This document shows positions 1-8,830 of a stretch of DNA of 41,751 nucleotides, piece after piece (positions within the stretch are counted from its first letter, which is position 1; each line of letters opens with the position of its first letter). The DNA is taken from positions 1 through 41,751 of the forward strand of contig AYSC01000036.1 of the NCBI GenBank assembly GCA_000503195.1, in the 5' to 3' direction. The position numbers and the translations under genes are program-made. Source of the DNA: Blastomonas sp. CACIA14H2. Lineage in GTDB: Bacteria > Pseudomonadota > Alphaproteobacteria > Sphingomonadales > Sphingomonadaceae. Below the pieces are notes generated by a model. That model was not told the origin of the DNA. It searched no databases and saw nothing but the letters and a program-made list of their open reading frames with translations.

Positions 1-380
1 CGAGCTTCGCCGCAGCGCCGCGCCCGGCACCCGCCCCGGCTCCGGCGCCCGCGCCGGTCGCGGCGGCCGAGCCCGAAGCACTCGACCTTGGCGTTGCCGC
101 GCAATCGCTCGACGATGATGCGGGCGCGGACGAGCTGCTGCTCGATCCGGCGAGCGCCCAGCTTCCCGAAGAGCCCGCCCCGTTCGTCGCGCCGCCGGCC
201 CAGACCGCCGATCCGGTCGCCAAGGCCCCGCGCGTCGCCACCGGCGGCGGCACGCTGTTCGAGCGGATGTCGAGCCTGTCGCGCGGCGGCGCTCGCAGCG
301 AGGACGAGGGAGACGACGACGGTGCCGATGCGCCGCCGCTCAACATCCCGCGCTTCCTGGGTCGTCAGAACAACCAGTAA
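1..380 (+). CDS. ftsZ: Cell division protein FtsZ, C-terminal fragment
   Basis: Only the last 125 or so codons are present; the gene enters from the left edge with its first complete codon at base 3 and stops at TAA 378-380. The visible part is the non-conserved Ala/Pro-rich and acidic linker, followed by the conserved C-terminal peptide PLNIPRFLGRQNNQ, which in this family binds FtsA and other membrane tethers. The GTPase and tubulin-like domains lie outside the window. FtsZ polymerises at mid-cell to form the division ring. The identification rests on the terminal peptide and linker style, both typical of alphaproteobacterial FtsZ. The hairpins just after the stop suggest that the division cluster ends here. 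Confidence 0.85.
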   Translation, partial: SFAAAPRPAPAPAPAPAPVAAAEPEALDLGVAAQSLDDDAGADELLLDPASAQLPEEPAPFVAPPAQTADPVAKAPRVATGGGTLFERMSSLSRGGARSEDEGDDDGADAPPLNIPRFLGRQNNQ

Positions 381-385
381 TCCCG

Positions 386-418
386 TTGCCCGCCGCTTGC
401 ACGTGCAGCGGCGGGCAA
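386..418 (+). terminator. Hairpin just after ftsZ
   Basis: Perfect 11-bp inverted repeat TTGCCCGCCGC / GCGGCGGGCAA (386-396 and 408-418) with an 11-nt loop that is itself palindromic, five bases after the ftsZ stop. No T tract follows, so intrinsic termination is only probable; an mRNA 3'-end stabiliser is the alternative. Confidence 0.5.
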
Positions 419-446
419 ACGGTTCCCGCAAGCTATCGAATACCGC

Positions 447-474
447 ACACGCCCTGCCGTGCCGCAGGGCGTGT
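447..474 (+). terminator. Second hairpin between ftsZ and the SPOR gene
   Basis: Perfect 11-bp stem ACACGCCCTGC / GCAGGGCGTGT (447-457, 464-474) with a 6-nt loop. The following bases (TGTGCTTGC) are only weakly T-rich. It is the second of two tandem hairpins separating ftsZ from the gene at 518 and may serve as a backup terminator. Confidence 0.45.
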
Positions 475-517
475 TGTGCTTGCAATCGCCCCGGCAAAGC
501 GCGACTGACGGGGCGAT

Positions 518-2803
518 ATGGCTTTGACCCCGTTTTTGCGTCACCGGAAACTGCGCCTCGCTACCCTGTTGTGCGCGGTCGCCAGCGTCTCGCTCGCCCC
601 TGCCCAGGCGCAGGAAGAGGGCCCCGAGGCGCCCGAAACCGGTTACAGTTCGCTCGATGTCGCGCAGCCCAAGGGCACGCGCGAACTGCAGAATGCGTTG
701 CAGCGGCTGGCGCTCTATCCGGGCGATATCGATGCGCTGATCGATGCAGGCAACGCCGCCCTTCTGCTGCAGGACCCGCAGGCGGCGATCGGCTTTTTCG
801 CCCGCGCCGACGAGATGTCTCCGGGCAATGGCCGGGTGAAGGCCGGGCTCGGATCGGCGCTGCTGCTCAACGAAAACCCCTATGAAGCGCTGCGCCTGTT
901 CGACGAGGCGAAGAAGCTTGGCGTGCCGGATACGGTCTATGCCGCGGACCGGGGCCTCGCCTATGATCTCGTCGGCAATTCCAACGCCGCGCAGGACGAT
1001 TACGAGCTGGCGCTGCGCCGGGGCGCGGATGACGAGACCATCCGCCGCTATGCATTGTCGCTGGGCATTTCGGGCGACCGGGCGGCAGCCGAAGCCCAGC
1101 TCGATCCGCTGCTGCGCAAGCGCGATGCCGCGGCCTGGCGCACCCGGGCCTTCGTGCTCGCCATCTCGGGCGACCCCGAAGGCGCGATTGCGATTGCCGA
1201 TGCGACGATGCCCAAGCGCATGGCGGCATCGATCCAGCCCTTCTTCCGCTTCATGGGGCGCCTGACCCCGGCGCAACAGGCGGCAGCGGCGCATTTCGGC
1301 CATTTCCCGGCGGCAGCGGCGGTGGGCAAGGACGATCCGCGCAACCGGCAATATGCAGCGCTCGGTACGCCGCGCCAGCGGTCGGGCCGTGCCGATGCCG
1401 GGCTGATCCCGGCGGGCGAGCCGCTCGGCCCGGCGCCCGAGACCAAGAGCCGGAGGGTGGCCAAGGTCGACAAGTCGCAGCGGCGCATCCCGGGCAAGCT
1501 GTCGAAAAAGGAGCGCGAGGCGATCGCGCTCGCCCAGGCGCAGGCTGCCGCGCAGCCGGTGCCCGTTCAGACGCGCGCGCCCGGCCCGGTTCCGCCGCCC
1601 GATCTGCTGATGCCCGGCCGCGGCAGCGCATCGGCACCGTCGCAACAAACGGTGCAGACGGTCCAGACCGTCCAGAGCGTGCCCGCGTCGAGGGCCACCG
1701 TCCAGCCGTTGCCGGGAGCCAATGGCGCTGCCGTGGGGGCACAGAATTCCAGGGCAGCGCCTTCGGCGGTATCCCCCGCGCCAATCCAGACGACGCCAAA
1801 TGGGACCGCCCTGGCCGCTGCCCAGCGCGCGGCACCGACCGTCGCGGCGGCACGCGGCACTGCAGCAGCGGGGATCGAACCCGGTGACAGGGTGGTCTTG
1901 CTGCAAGGCGCCACAGAGCTGCCGCGTCCAGGCTTTTCCTCGGTCCCCGGCGCACCTGCATCAAGCCCATCGACAACCGCCGCGTCCAGCGGCGCGACGC
2001 AATCGCCGCCGGTTGCCACGGCGAGCACCGCCGCGCCGCCGATGCCTCCGCGCAGCTTCGATCTGGCACAAACGAGCGGCGCCATGAGCGCCGCGCCGCC
2101 GGCTGCTGATCGTTCGGGCTCTGCGGTCGCGGCGACCAATGCCGTCGCGCCCGGTCAGACGCCGTTGACATTGTCCAGCCAGGCGCCCGCCGTTGCCAGT
2201 GCCGCACCCGTCGTGGCCACCGTCCAGCCGCTACCTGCCGCGCCTGAACCGGCACGGGTCAGCCTGGCCTCGGTCATCGCGAGCATTCAGGTTCCCGCGG
2301 CCGAACTCGCGCTGGACGAGGATGCGGTCGATGTCACCAAGCTGAAGCCGGTGCCCAAGAAGCCCGACGAAAAGGAACTCGCCGCGAAAAAGGCGGAAGA
2401 GGACAAGAAGCTCGCCGACAAGCAGGCTGCGGACAAGAAGGCTGCCGAAAAGAAGCTGGCCGACAAGAAAGCCGCAGACAAGCTGGCGGCCGAGAAAAAG
2501 GCCGCAGCCGCCAAGAAGGCCGAACCCAAGCATCCCAAGCGCTATTGGGTGCAGGTGGCAGGCGGGGCCAACCGCGCCGATCTGTCCAAGGAATGGAAGC
2601 GGCTGACCACCAGCTCGCCCGCGTTGTTCAAGGGCAAGCAGGGCTGGTGGACGCCGCTCAACGCCACCAACCGGCTGCTGACAGGGCCCTTCAAGAGCGC
2701 CGACGAAGCGCAAGCCTTCGTCAACACGCTCGCAAAGAACAAGCTGTCGGGCTTCACCTTCACAAGCCCTGCGGGCCAGGAAGTGACCGCGCTTGGCAAG
2801 TGA
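518..2803 (+). CDS. TPR and SPOR domain envelope protein
   Basis: A 761-residue exported protein. The N-terminus is a signal peptide (basic RHRKLR, then a hydrophobic core, cleavage after APAQAQ near residue 31). Residues about 45-240 contain TPR-like helical repeats (for example GDIDALIDAGNAALLLQDPQAAIGFFARA). Residues about 270-590 are a low-complexity Pro/Ala/Gln/Thr linker, followed by a Lys/Ala-rich coiled stretch (about 615-675). The last 85 residues (from KRYWVQVAGGANRADL) form a SPOR domain, which binds denuded septal peptidoglycan glycans. The family suggests a division-site or cell-wall role, which fits the position after ftsZ, though two hairpins make a separate transcript likely. 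ATG 518 follows a weak GGGG ribosome site. It converges tightly with the next gene (9-bp gap). Confidence 0.8.
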   Translation: MALTPFLRHRKLRLATLLCAVASVSLAPAQAQEEGPEAPETGYSSLDVAQPKGTRELQNALQRLALYPGDIDALIDAGNAALLLQDPQAAIGFFARADEMSPGNGRVKAGLGSALLLNENPYEALRLFDEAKKLGVPDTVYAADRGLAYDLVGNSNAAQDDYELALRRGADDETIRRYALSLGISGDRAAAEAQLDPLLRKRDAAAWRTRAFVLAISGDPEGAIAIADATMPKRMAASIQPFFRFMGRLTPAQQAAAAHFGHFPAAAAVGKDDPRNRQYAALGTPRQRSGRADAGLIPAGEPLGPAPETKSRRVAKVDKSQRRIPGKLSKKEREAIALAQAQAAAQPVPVQTRAPGPVPPPDLLMPGRGSASAPSQQTVQTVQTVQSVPASRATVQPLPGANGAAVGAQNSRAAPSAVSPAPIQTTPNGTALAAAQRAAPTVAAARGTAAAGIEPGDRVVLLQGATELPRPGFSSVPGAPASSPSTTAASSGATQSPPVATASTAAPPMPPRSFDLAQTSGAMSAAPPAADRSGSAVAATNAVAPGQTPLTLSSQAPAVASAAPVVATVQPLPAAPEPARVSLASVIASIQVPAAELALDEDAVDVTKLKPVPKKPDEKELAAKKAEEDKKLADKQAADKKAAEKKLADKKAADKLAAEKKAAAAKKAEPKHPKRYWVQVAGGANRADLSKEWKRLTTSSPALFKGKQGWWTPLNATNRLLTGPFKSADEAQAFVNTLAKNKLSGFTFTSPAGQEVTALGK

Positions 2804-2812
2804 TCGAGCAGA

Positions 2813-4138
2813 TCACATGACCGCGTCGCGGATCAGCCGGTGAACGTTGGTGTTCGCCTTCAGCCGGCTGCCGAGCAGGAACATGCCGCCGATCTTGCGC
2901 TGGATGAACAGCGTGTCGACGGGGGGAACCTGCCAGAAGGTGCGTTCCCTGGCGAAGGCCATGCCCTCGTCGCGCAATTCGGTCGTCATCTCGTTGGATG
3001 AGAAGTCGAAGGGGCCGTCGACGCGGAGCGGCTCGAACGCCGTGTCGAACATGCCCAGCACCGCCACCTTGTGGCTTTCAGGTGCGTCGGGATGCAGCAT
3101 GCCCAGCGTCAGGCCTGCCTCGCGCATCATGGGGATATCGCGCTCCATCCCGCCGCGCAGCAGCATGCGATAGGCATCGGCCACGCGATCCTTCACGACG
3201 CGCGTCGCGCCGAAATCGAGCAGCACCAGCTTGCCGCTCGCCGGATCGAAGCGATAATTCGCGAAATTGGGGTCGGTCTGCATCAGCCGGAAGTCGAACA
3301 GCTCGCGCAGCAGCAGGTCGACCAGCCGCTGCACGATGCCGTCGCGCGTTTCCTGGCCCATGCTGGCGGTGTCTTCGATCGCAATGCTCTCGACATAATC
3401 CATCGCCAGGATGTCGGTGGTGGTAAGGTCGGCATGCAGCGCGGGGACGCGAAAGTCGGCATGGCCGGCGAGCAGCTCGCCGAAGCGCGCCAGATGCGCC
3501 GCCTCATGCGCATAGTCCGCCTCTTCGTGCAGCTGTGCCTTGGCGTCGGCCAGCATCGGGTCGATGTCGAGCTCCGGCGGCAGCAGGCCGGTGAGCTTGA
3601 TCAGCGATGCGACATTGTCGACATCGCTGTCGATGCTCTGGCGCACGCCGGGATATTGGACCTTGATCGCAAGGTCGCGCCCGTCGAGCGTCCTGGCGCG
3701 GTGCACCTGGCCGATCGAGGCGGCGGCGACGGGCCTGAAATCGAAGCTGGCAAAGCGCTTTTCCCAGCCGCGTCCCCAGTTCTGGTTCAGAACGTTGCGC
3801 AGCTGGCCCTGCGGCATGTGCTGCGCATCGGCGCGCAGACGACCCAGGATGTCCGCAAGCTCGGGCGGCAGGAAGTCGCCGGTGTCCATCGACATCAACT
3901 GGCCGAGCTTCATCGCCGCGCCGCGCATCGTCGCCAGCCGGTCGGCGATCTTGCGGGCATTGGCGGGGGTCAGCAGCAGGTCGCCGATCAAGGGGCGGCG
4001 CCCCTGCGCCAGCTGCTTGGTGCCATCGACCAGCATCGATCCCGCCACCCCGCCGACCATGGTGCCGAAACTGGCAAAGCGGGAGAGGCGGCCGCTGGGG
4101 ACGGCCTGGCCGGAGGATCGCGATCGGGGGGGAAGCAT
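2813..4138 (-). CDS. ABC1/AarF (COQ8/UbiB-like) atypical kinase
   Basis: A 441-residue protein of the ABC1/ADCK family, whose members are atypical kinases or ATPases, several linked to ubiquinone biosynthesis. Visible signatures are KLGQLMSM (the KxGQ motif), the Ala-rich loop AAASIGQVHRA replacing the kinase P-loop, AIKVQYPG with the nucleotide-binding lysine, QTDPNFANYRF in the catalytic loop, and LLDFGATR in place of DFG. No C-terminal membrane anchors of the canonical UbiB type are evident, so the soluble ABC1 branch is more likely. The frame stays open upstream to 4327, but those residues overlap the radical SAM gene and look like shadow sequence; ATG 4138 was chosen. It lies 76 bp downstream of the radical SAM gene on the same strand and is probably co-transcribed with it. 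Confidence 0.85.
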   Translation of the reverse strand: MLPPRSRSSGQAVPSGRLSRFASFGTMVGGVAGSMLVDGTKQLAQGRRPLIGDLLLTPANARKIADRLATMRGAAMKLGQLMSMDTGDFLPPELADILGRLRADAQHMPQGQLRNVLNQNWGRGWEKRFASFDFRPVAAASIGQVHRARTLDGRDLAIKVQYPGVRQSIDSDVDNVASLIKLTGLLPPELDIDPMLADAKAQLHEEADYAHEAAHLARFGELLAGHADFRVPALHADLTTTDILAMDYVESIAIEDTASMGQETRDGIVQRLVDLLLRELFDFRLMQTDPNFANYRFDPASGKLVLLDFGATRVVKDRVADAYRMLLRGGMERDIPMMREAGLTLGMLHPDAPESHKVAVLGMFDTAFEPLRVDGPFDFSSNEMTTELRDEGMAFARERTFWQVPPVDTLFIQRKIGGMFLLGSRLKANTNVHRLIRDAVM

Positions 4139-4214
4139 GCGGGGGTTTCGGCCTGTCAGCTTGACGCCGCCGGGATAGGCGCGCGCTCTGACCGCTATGT
4201 AGGTGCGCGCCTGG

Positions 4215-5180
4215 CTAGCTGCAACTTGCCCCGCCGAGCACGCAGAAGCGCGCGCAATGCGGGTGGTTGAGCGATACCGCGCGCGAGGCCTCGGCCAGCG
4301 TCGCGCCCATGTCGAAGCCGGCATCATAGGGCAGCAGCGTGCACGCCGCGACGGTGGGGCGCTCGGCCCCCTTGTGCTTTACCACCATCCGGCTCGTCGC
4401 GCACATCATCATATCGGGGCTCTTGCCCAATATGTCCCAGCAGCCCGTGCTGATCTCGGCGATGTCTGCGCCCGCGTCCATTTCCGGAAACATCACGAAC
4501 TGCTGCGGGTTGTCCGTATCGATGGCGAGGCCCAGCCGTTGGAACAGTGCCGCGAATCCGGCGCGCGCCTCGGCATCGCTTTCGTGCGCCAGATGCCGCC
4601 CGGCGATCGCGATCCTGAAACCATGCTGCGCCAGCCATTGCAGGCCGGCCAGGGCCTTGTCCCAGCTGTTTGCGCCGCGTTCGGCCTCGTGCACCGCCTG
4701 GGTGTAGTGATCCAGGCTGACACGGATCGTCAGCCGCTCGCCATGGCGGGCCTTGAGGTCGAGCAGCGCGGCCTCGTGCCGCCGCATCGGGCGCATCGCG
4801 TTCGACAGCACCAGCGTCTCGAACCCGCGCGCCAGGCACAGATCGAGGATCGCGATAATGTCCGGGTTCATGAACGGCTCGCCCCCGGTCAGCCCGATCT
4901 CGCGCGTCGGGATGCCGGACGATGCAATCTCGTCCAGATAGGCCGTGACCTCAGCGAGCGTCAGATAGACCAGCGCATCGTTGCGCGGAGAGCTTTCGAT
5001 ATAGCAGCTCAAACAGGCCAGGTTGCACAGCGTGCCGGTGTTGAACCACAAGGTCTCGAGCGCGGTCATCGCAACGCTGGCCCGCGCTTCGCCCTTGGCG
5101 GTGACCAGCGGGTCGCGGAACTTGGCCGGGTTGAGCGGCGGGGCGTTGTCGATCGCGAACGGGCTGGCGGCTGGGTTCAT
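4215..5180 (-). CDS. Radical SAM protein with C-terminal cysteine motifs
   Basis: A 321-residue radical SAM enzyme. Cys52-x3-Cys56-x2-Cys59 (CNLACLSCY) should bind the catalytic 4Fe-4S cluster that cleaves S-adenosylmethionine. GLTGGEPFMNP is the GGE motif that contacts the SAM amino group. The C-terminal third holds more cysteines (CWDIL, MMCATS, VAACTL and CARFCVLGGASC at residues 309-320), which suggests an auxiliary cluster in a short SPASM/Twitch-like tail. Family relatives modify peptides, cofactors or nucleosides; the substrate cannot be read from sequence. It is first of a two-gene unit with the ABC1 kinase. ATG 5180 is followed directly by a well-behaved N-terminus. Confidence 0.85.
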   Translation of the reverse strand: MNPAASPFAIDNAPPLNPAKFRDPLVTAKGEARASVAMTALETLWFNTGTLCNLACLSCYIESSPRNDALVYLTLAEVTAYLDEIASSGIPTREIGLTGGEPFMNPDIIAILDLCLARGFETLVLSNAMRPMRRHEAALLDLKARHGERLTIRVSLDHYTQAVHEAERGANSWDKALAGLQWLAQHGFRIAIAGRHLAHESDAEARAGFAALFQRLGLAIDTDNPQQFVMFPEMDAGADIAEISTGCWDILGKSPDMMMCATSRMVVKHKGAERPTVAACTLLPYDAGFDMGATLAEASRAVSLNHPHCARFCVLGGASCS

Positions 5181-5228
5181 GACCGCGACTATATCACCGG
5201 CCGTGCGATCGCCGCCAAGTGAAAAGCG

Positions 5229-6200
5229 TCAGGCTTCGGCGCGTTTTGCCAGCCTCGACGCCAGCGGGGCCGACAGCACGAGCTGCAGCTGGTGATAGAT
5301 CAGCGCGGGCAGGATCACGATGCCGGCTTGCGGCCCCGCAAACAGGATCGCGGCGAGCGGTGCGCCGGTGGCGATGCTCTTGTGCGATCCGGCAAACAGC
5401 AGGCTGATGCGATCGGCGCGCGGCAGGCCGAGCAGCCCGCCCAGGCCCCAGGCCGCCAGCATCGCCAGCACCAGCATCACCAGGATGATCGCGCACAGGA
5501 TCGCCAGCGCAGCCCAGCCCAGGGTCTGCATCTTGCCCCCGGCCACCGCCGAGCTGAACGCGACATAGACCGCAAGCGCGATCGCGGTGCGATCGAGCAG
5601 CGTCAGCAGCGGCTTGTTGCGCAGCGCCCAGCCGCCGAGCCAGCCCTGCGCGATCTGACCCAGCGCAAAGGGCAGCAGCAGGATCGAGAGGATCTTCACC
5701 ACCGTATCGCTGCTGATCGCCGCGCCCCCATCGGCGCCGATCAGCAGCGCGACGAGCAGCGGGGTCATGATGATGCCCGCCAGGTTGAGCAGCGCGGAGG
5801 CCATGACCGAGGCGGCGATATTGCCGCCCGCCAAGGACGAATAGCTGATAGCCGATTGCACGGTCGAGGGCAGGATTCCGAGAAACAGCAGCCCGATCAC
5901 CAGCCCGTGCGGTAACAGCCCGCCAGGGGCGTGCGAGGCCGCCCAGCCCAGCACCGGCATGAACGCGAAGGTAAAGGCGAAGATCACGCCCTGCAGCCGC
6001 CAGTTCTTCATCGCGACGACCACCTCGGCGCGCGGCAGGCGCAGGCCGTGCAGGAAGAACAGCAGGAAGATCGCGACCGAGACGCCATAGCCGGCATAGA
6101 CCGCCGCCTGTCCGCTTACCGGCAGCACCGCTGCCACCGCGACGGTGAGCAGCAGCATCAGCACGAACCGGTCGGGGATGAGACGCGTAAGAATCGACAT
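5229..6200 (-). CDS. Bile acid:sodium symporter (SBF/YfeH-like) family transporter
   Basis: A 323-residue inner-membrane protein with about nine or ten hydrophobic segments over its whole length. The pattern of polar breaks (LGILPSTVQSAISYSSLAGGN and LLFAGSHKSIATGAPLA) matches the 'SBF-like' branch of the bile acid:sodium symporter superfamily. The physiological substrate is unknown. ATG 6200 was chosen because AGGGGG lies 7 bases upstream and the membrane protein starts naturally there; the frame extends further (to 6341) into the divergent glutaminase gene. It is divergent from glsA with a 76-bp shared promoter region. Confidence 0.82.
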   Translation of the reverse strand: MSILTRLIPDRFVLMLLLTVAVAAVLPVSGQAAVYAGYGVSVAIFLLFFLHGLRLPRAEVVVAMKNWRLQGVIFAFTFAFMPVLGWAASHAPGGLLPHGLVIGLLFLGILPSTVQSAISYSSLAGGNIAASVMASALLNLAGIIMTPLLVALLIGADGGAAISSDTVVKILSILLLPFALGQIAQGWLGGWALRNKPLLTLLDRTAIALAVYVAFSSAVAGGKMQTLGWAALAILCAIILVMLVLAMLAAWGLGGLLGLPRADRISLLFAGSHKSIATGAPLAAILFAGPQAGIVILPALIYHQLQLVLSAPLASRLAKRAEA

Positions 6201-6276
6201 GCCGTTTCCCCCTGCTATGTTTCCGACAGCGAAGCAACGGCCTGAACGATGCAGCGCGCCGATTGGGGGAGGGGGC

Positions 6277-7200
6277 ATGGACTGGCAGGCGATCACGCGA
6301 CGGATCGAGACGGCGGTGGCGCCGCATATCGGGTCCGGCAAGGTCGCCGATTATATCCCCGCGCTTGCCCGGGTCGATCCGACCAAGTTCGGCATGGCGA
6401 TCGTGCTGGGCGACGGCACGATGGTCACGCTGGGCGACAGCCACGAGCCGTTCTCGATCCAGTCGATCTCCAAGGTGTTCACATTGTCGATGGCGCTCAG
6501 GCATTATGGCGAGAATGTCTGGGACCGGGTGGGGCGCGAACCTTCGGGCAGCGCGTTCAACTCGATCATCCAGCTCGAGAACGAGAAGGGCATCCCGCGC
6601 AATCCGCTGATCAATGCCGGCGCGATCGTGGTCACCGACATGCTGGTGGCGCGCAGCGGTGCGGAATCGTTCGAGGCCGAGCTGCTGGGACGCTTCCACC
6701 GGCTCTCCGGCGATGACAGCATCGCGGTGGACGAGGAGGTGGCGGAATCGGAATCCGCCACCGGATCGCGTAACCGTGCGCTCGCGCATTTCATGGCCGC
6801 GTTCGGCAACATGGCCAATCCGGTCGAGGCGAGCCTGGGCGCCTATTTCCGCCAGTGCGCGGTGCGGATGAGCTGCCGCCAGCTCGCGCGCGCGGCGCTG
6901 TTCCTGGCGTTCGACGGCTGCGACCCGATCAACCGTGAGCAGCTGGTCACGCGCGAGAACTGCCGCCGGATCAACGCGGTGATGATGAGCTGCGGCCATT
7001 ACGACAATAGCGGCGATTTCGCCTATCGCATCGGCCTGCCCGGCAAGAGCGGCGTCGGCGGCGGCATATTGTGCATCGCGCCCGGGCATGGCGCGATCGC
7101 GGTATGGTCTCCGGGCCTCAACGCCTCGGGCACCTCGATGGTCGGCGCGATCGCGCTCGAGGAGCTGGTCGAGGCTACGGGATGGAGCGTGTTCGTTTGA
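6277..7200 (+). CDS. glsA: Glutaminase
   Basis: A 307-residue cytoplasmic enzyme hydrolysing L-glutamine to glutamate and ammonia. It has the serine beta-lactamase-like fold: the nucleophile motif is Ser63-Ile-Ser-Lys66 (SISKVF), followed by NPLINAGAI and the C-terminal YRIGLPGKSGVGGGI. The length equals the usual 300-310 residues. ATG 6277 is preceded by a GGGGGAGGGGG Shine-Dalgarno tract; the frame is open upstream to 6145, but that part overlaps the divergent transporter. A glutaminase beside a transporter is suggestive of shared control, but nothing shows that the transporter carries glutamine. Confidence 0.92.
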   Translation: MDWQAITRRIETAVAPHIGSGKVADYIPALARVDPTKFGMAIVLGDGTMVTLGDSHEPFSIQSISKVFTLSMALRHYGENVWDRVGREPSGSAFNSIIQLENEKGIPRNPLINAGAIVVTDMLVARSGAESFEAELLGRFHRLSGDDSIAVDEEVAESESATGSRNRALAHFMAAFGNMANPVEASLGAYFRQCAVRMSCRQLARAALFLAFDGCDPINREQLVTRENCRRINAVMMSCGHYDNSGDFAYRIGLPGKSGVGGGILCIAPGHGAIAVWSPGLNASGTSMVGAIALEELVEATGWSVFV

Positions 7201-7249
7201 CCTGATTTGGCGCAATTATTGATAAAGGGCGAGCTGATAACCGGTTGGC

Positions 7250-7819
7250 ATGAACGCCCTGACCAGCCTTGGCCCTCCAGCCCCCCTCGCCGACTGGGAC
7301 CAGGCGCATATCGAGCTGCATTTATGGCTGGGGCGTTGCCTCGACTGCTTTACGCAGGCGGAGAGCGTGGTCAGCGCGACCTTGCTGCTTCTGGCGCGCC
7401 GGTCTTCCGATAGCGTCGAACTCGGCAAGGCATATCTCTTCGGCCAGAAGCTGCAGATATTGCGCAACGGCTTGCAAGCGCTGGACGCCGTAGACCACAA
7501 GCCAGCGCGCCTCGCGATCCACGCGCTCGATCGTTTCCAGCCCTATGCCGACCTGCGCAACAGCGTGTGCCACGGAGCATCAACCCTTTACCTCGACAGG
7601 CATGGCCACTGGCTGGTGGAACTCAAGCTGACGCAGCTGACTGCGTCTGCTATCGTAACGTCGCAGGTCTTCATCGATCAGGCAGCCGCTGCAGAAAAGC
7701 TGAAGGGATTGAAGTCGGCCGTCCAGAGCCTGAGCGCGCGGCTGAACAACCTGAGCGCCGTGCTCAGCCTGCCGGACGTGGCTACCCCATCCGCACCGGC
7801 GGCGCAGGGGTCTCGCTGA
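7250..7819 (+). CDS. Small helical protein with HEPN-like RNxxxH motif
   Basis: A 189-residue predicted cytoplasmic all-helical protein that I cannot assign by name. Residues 17-50 and 60-100 form amphipathic helices, followed by DLRNSVCHG, in which Arg103-Asn104-x3-His108 matches the Rx4-6H motif of HEPN domains. HEPN proteins are often RNases in toxin-antitoxin or defence systems, but many related all-helical proteins are not nucleases. No MNT-type antitoxin gene is adjacent. The C-terminus is a helix (residues 150-172) and a polar tail. It stands alone, 49 bp after glsA, and its 3' end overlaps the convergent CoA-transferase gene by about 38 bp (240 bp if the latter's frameshift is ignored). 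Confidence 0.6.
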   Translation: MNALTSLGPPAPLADWDQAHIELHLWLGRCLDCFTQAESVVSATLLLLARRSSDSVELGKAYLFGQKLQILRNGLQALDAVDHKPARLAIHALDRFQPYADLRNSVCHGASTLYLDRHGHWLVELKLTQLTASAIVTSQVFIDQAAAAEKLKGLKSAVQSLSARLNNLSAVLSLPDVATPSAPAAQGSR

Positions 7820-8830
7820 AGCGGGGGGCGGGGCGGGCTGCAGGATGCCGTCCACCTCGATAAAGGTGCCGCGCTGCTTGTTGTGCGGGTGTTCGGGCGC
7901 TTCCTTCAGGCTCAGCACCGGGGCGAAGCAGATATCGGTATGCTCCATGATCGCGCACCATTCGTCGCGCGTCCTGGTCAGGAACAGGGCGGTGAGCTTC
8001 TCCTTGAGCGGACCCCATTGGCGCGGGTCCATCTGCAGGTCGAAGGCGGGATCGGTCAGCCCCGCCTTCTCGCGCAGCAGCGCGTAGAATTGCGGTTCGA
8101 TCGAGCCGATCGAGACGTACTTGCCGTCGGCGCATTCATAGGTGTCATAGAAATGCGCGCCGGTATCGAGCAGGTTGACCCCGCGCTCGTCGCGCCACTG
8201 GCCGTTGGCGAGGAAAGTATAGGTCATCGCCGAGAGCGCTGCGGCGCCGTCGGTCATCGCGCAATCGATCACCTGGCCCTTGCCGGTGCTGCGCGCCGAG
8301 AGGATGCCGGCGACCATGCCGAACGCCATGAACATGCCGCCGCCGCCGAAATCGCCCACCGCATTGACCGGTGGGGTCGGCTTCCCGCCCGCGCGGCCAT
8401 AGCTGTGCAGCGCGCCCGAAAGCGCGATATAGTTGATGTCATGCCCGGCATAAGGTGCATAGGGCCCGGTCTGGCCCCAGCCGGTCATCCGGCCGTAAAC
8501 GAGCTTCGGATTGTCGGCGAGCAGCACGTCGGGGCCGAGCCCCAGCCGCTCCATCACGCCGGGACGGAAGCCCTCGATCAGGCCATCGGCACTGCGGACG
8601 AGGTCGCGCACCTGCGCGATGCCTTCTGGCGACTTGAGATCGGCCGCGACCACCTCGCGGTTGCGGTTGAGAATGTCGCGATTGCCGGCATCGCCCACGG
8701 TGGAGCGGCTGGATGCGCGCTCCACCCGGATCACCCGGGCACCGTGATCGGCCAGCATCATCGCGGCGAACGGGCCGGGTCCGATTCCCGCCAGTTCGAT
8801 GATCGTCACCCCTGCCAATGCTCCGGCCAT
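7782..8830 (-). CDS. CaiB/BaiF CoA-transferase (alpha-methylacyl-CoA racemase-like), C-terminus frameshifted
   Basis: A class III CoA-transferase or racemase of the AMACR branch, acting on acyl-CoA thioesters in the cytoplasm. Signatures: GVTIIELAGIGPGPFAAMMLADHGA at the N-terminus, the expected Asp in the YAGHDINYIA region, and GGGGMFMAFGMVAGIL. ATG 8830 follows a good GGTGGAGAG ribosome site. Near the end the expected pattern LQPAPxPRFSxTP is broken. The open frame continues as unrelated Arg-rich sequence to 7580, while the expected ending PRFSETPAPPVRMG-stop is found in another frame, stopping at 7782-7784. One extra base in the six-G run at 7823-7828 would restore a protein of about 349 residues, the family's usual size. 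Coordinates here assume that repair. Confidence 0.8.

Noticed and set aside
7580-7781. C-terminal extension of the CoA-transferase
   Set aside because: It is unrelated Arg/Gln-rich sequence antisense to another gene, reached only after the apparent frameshift.
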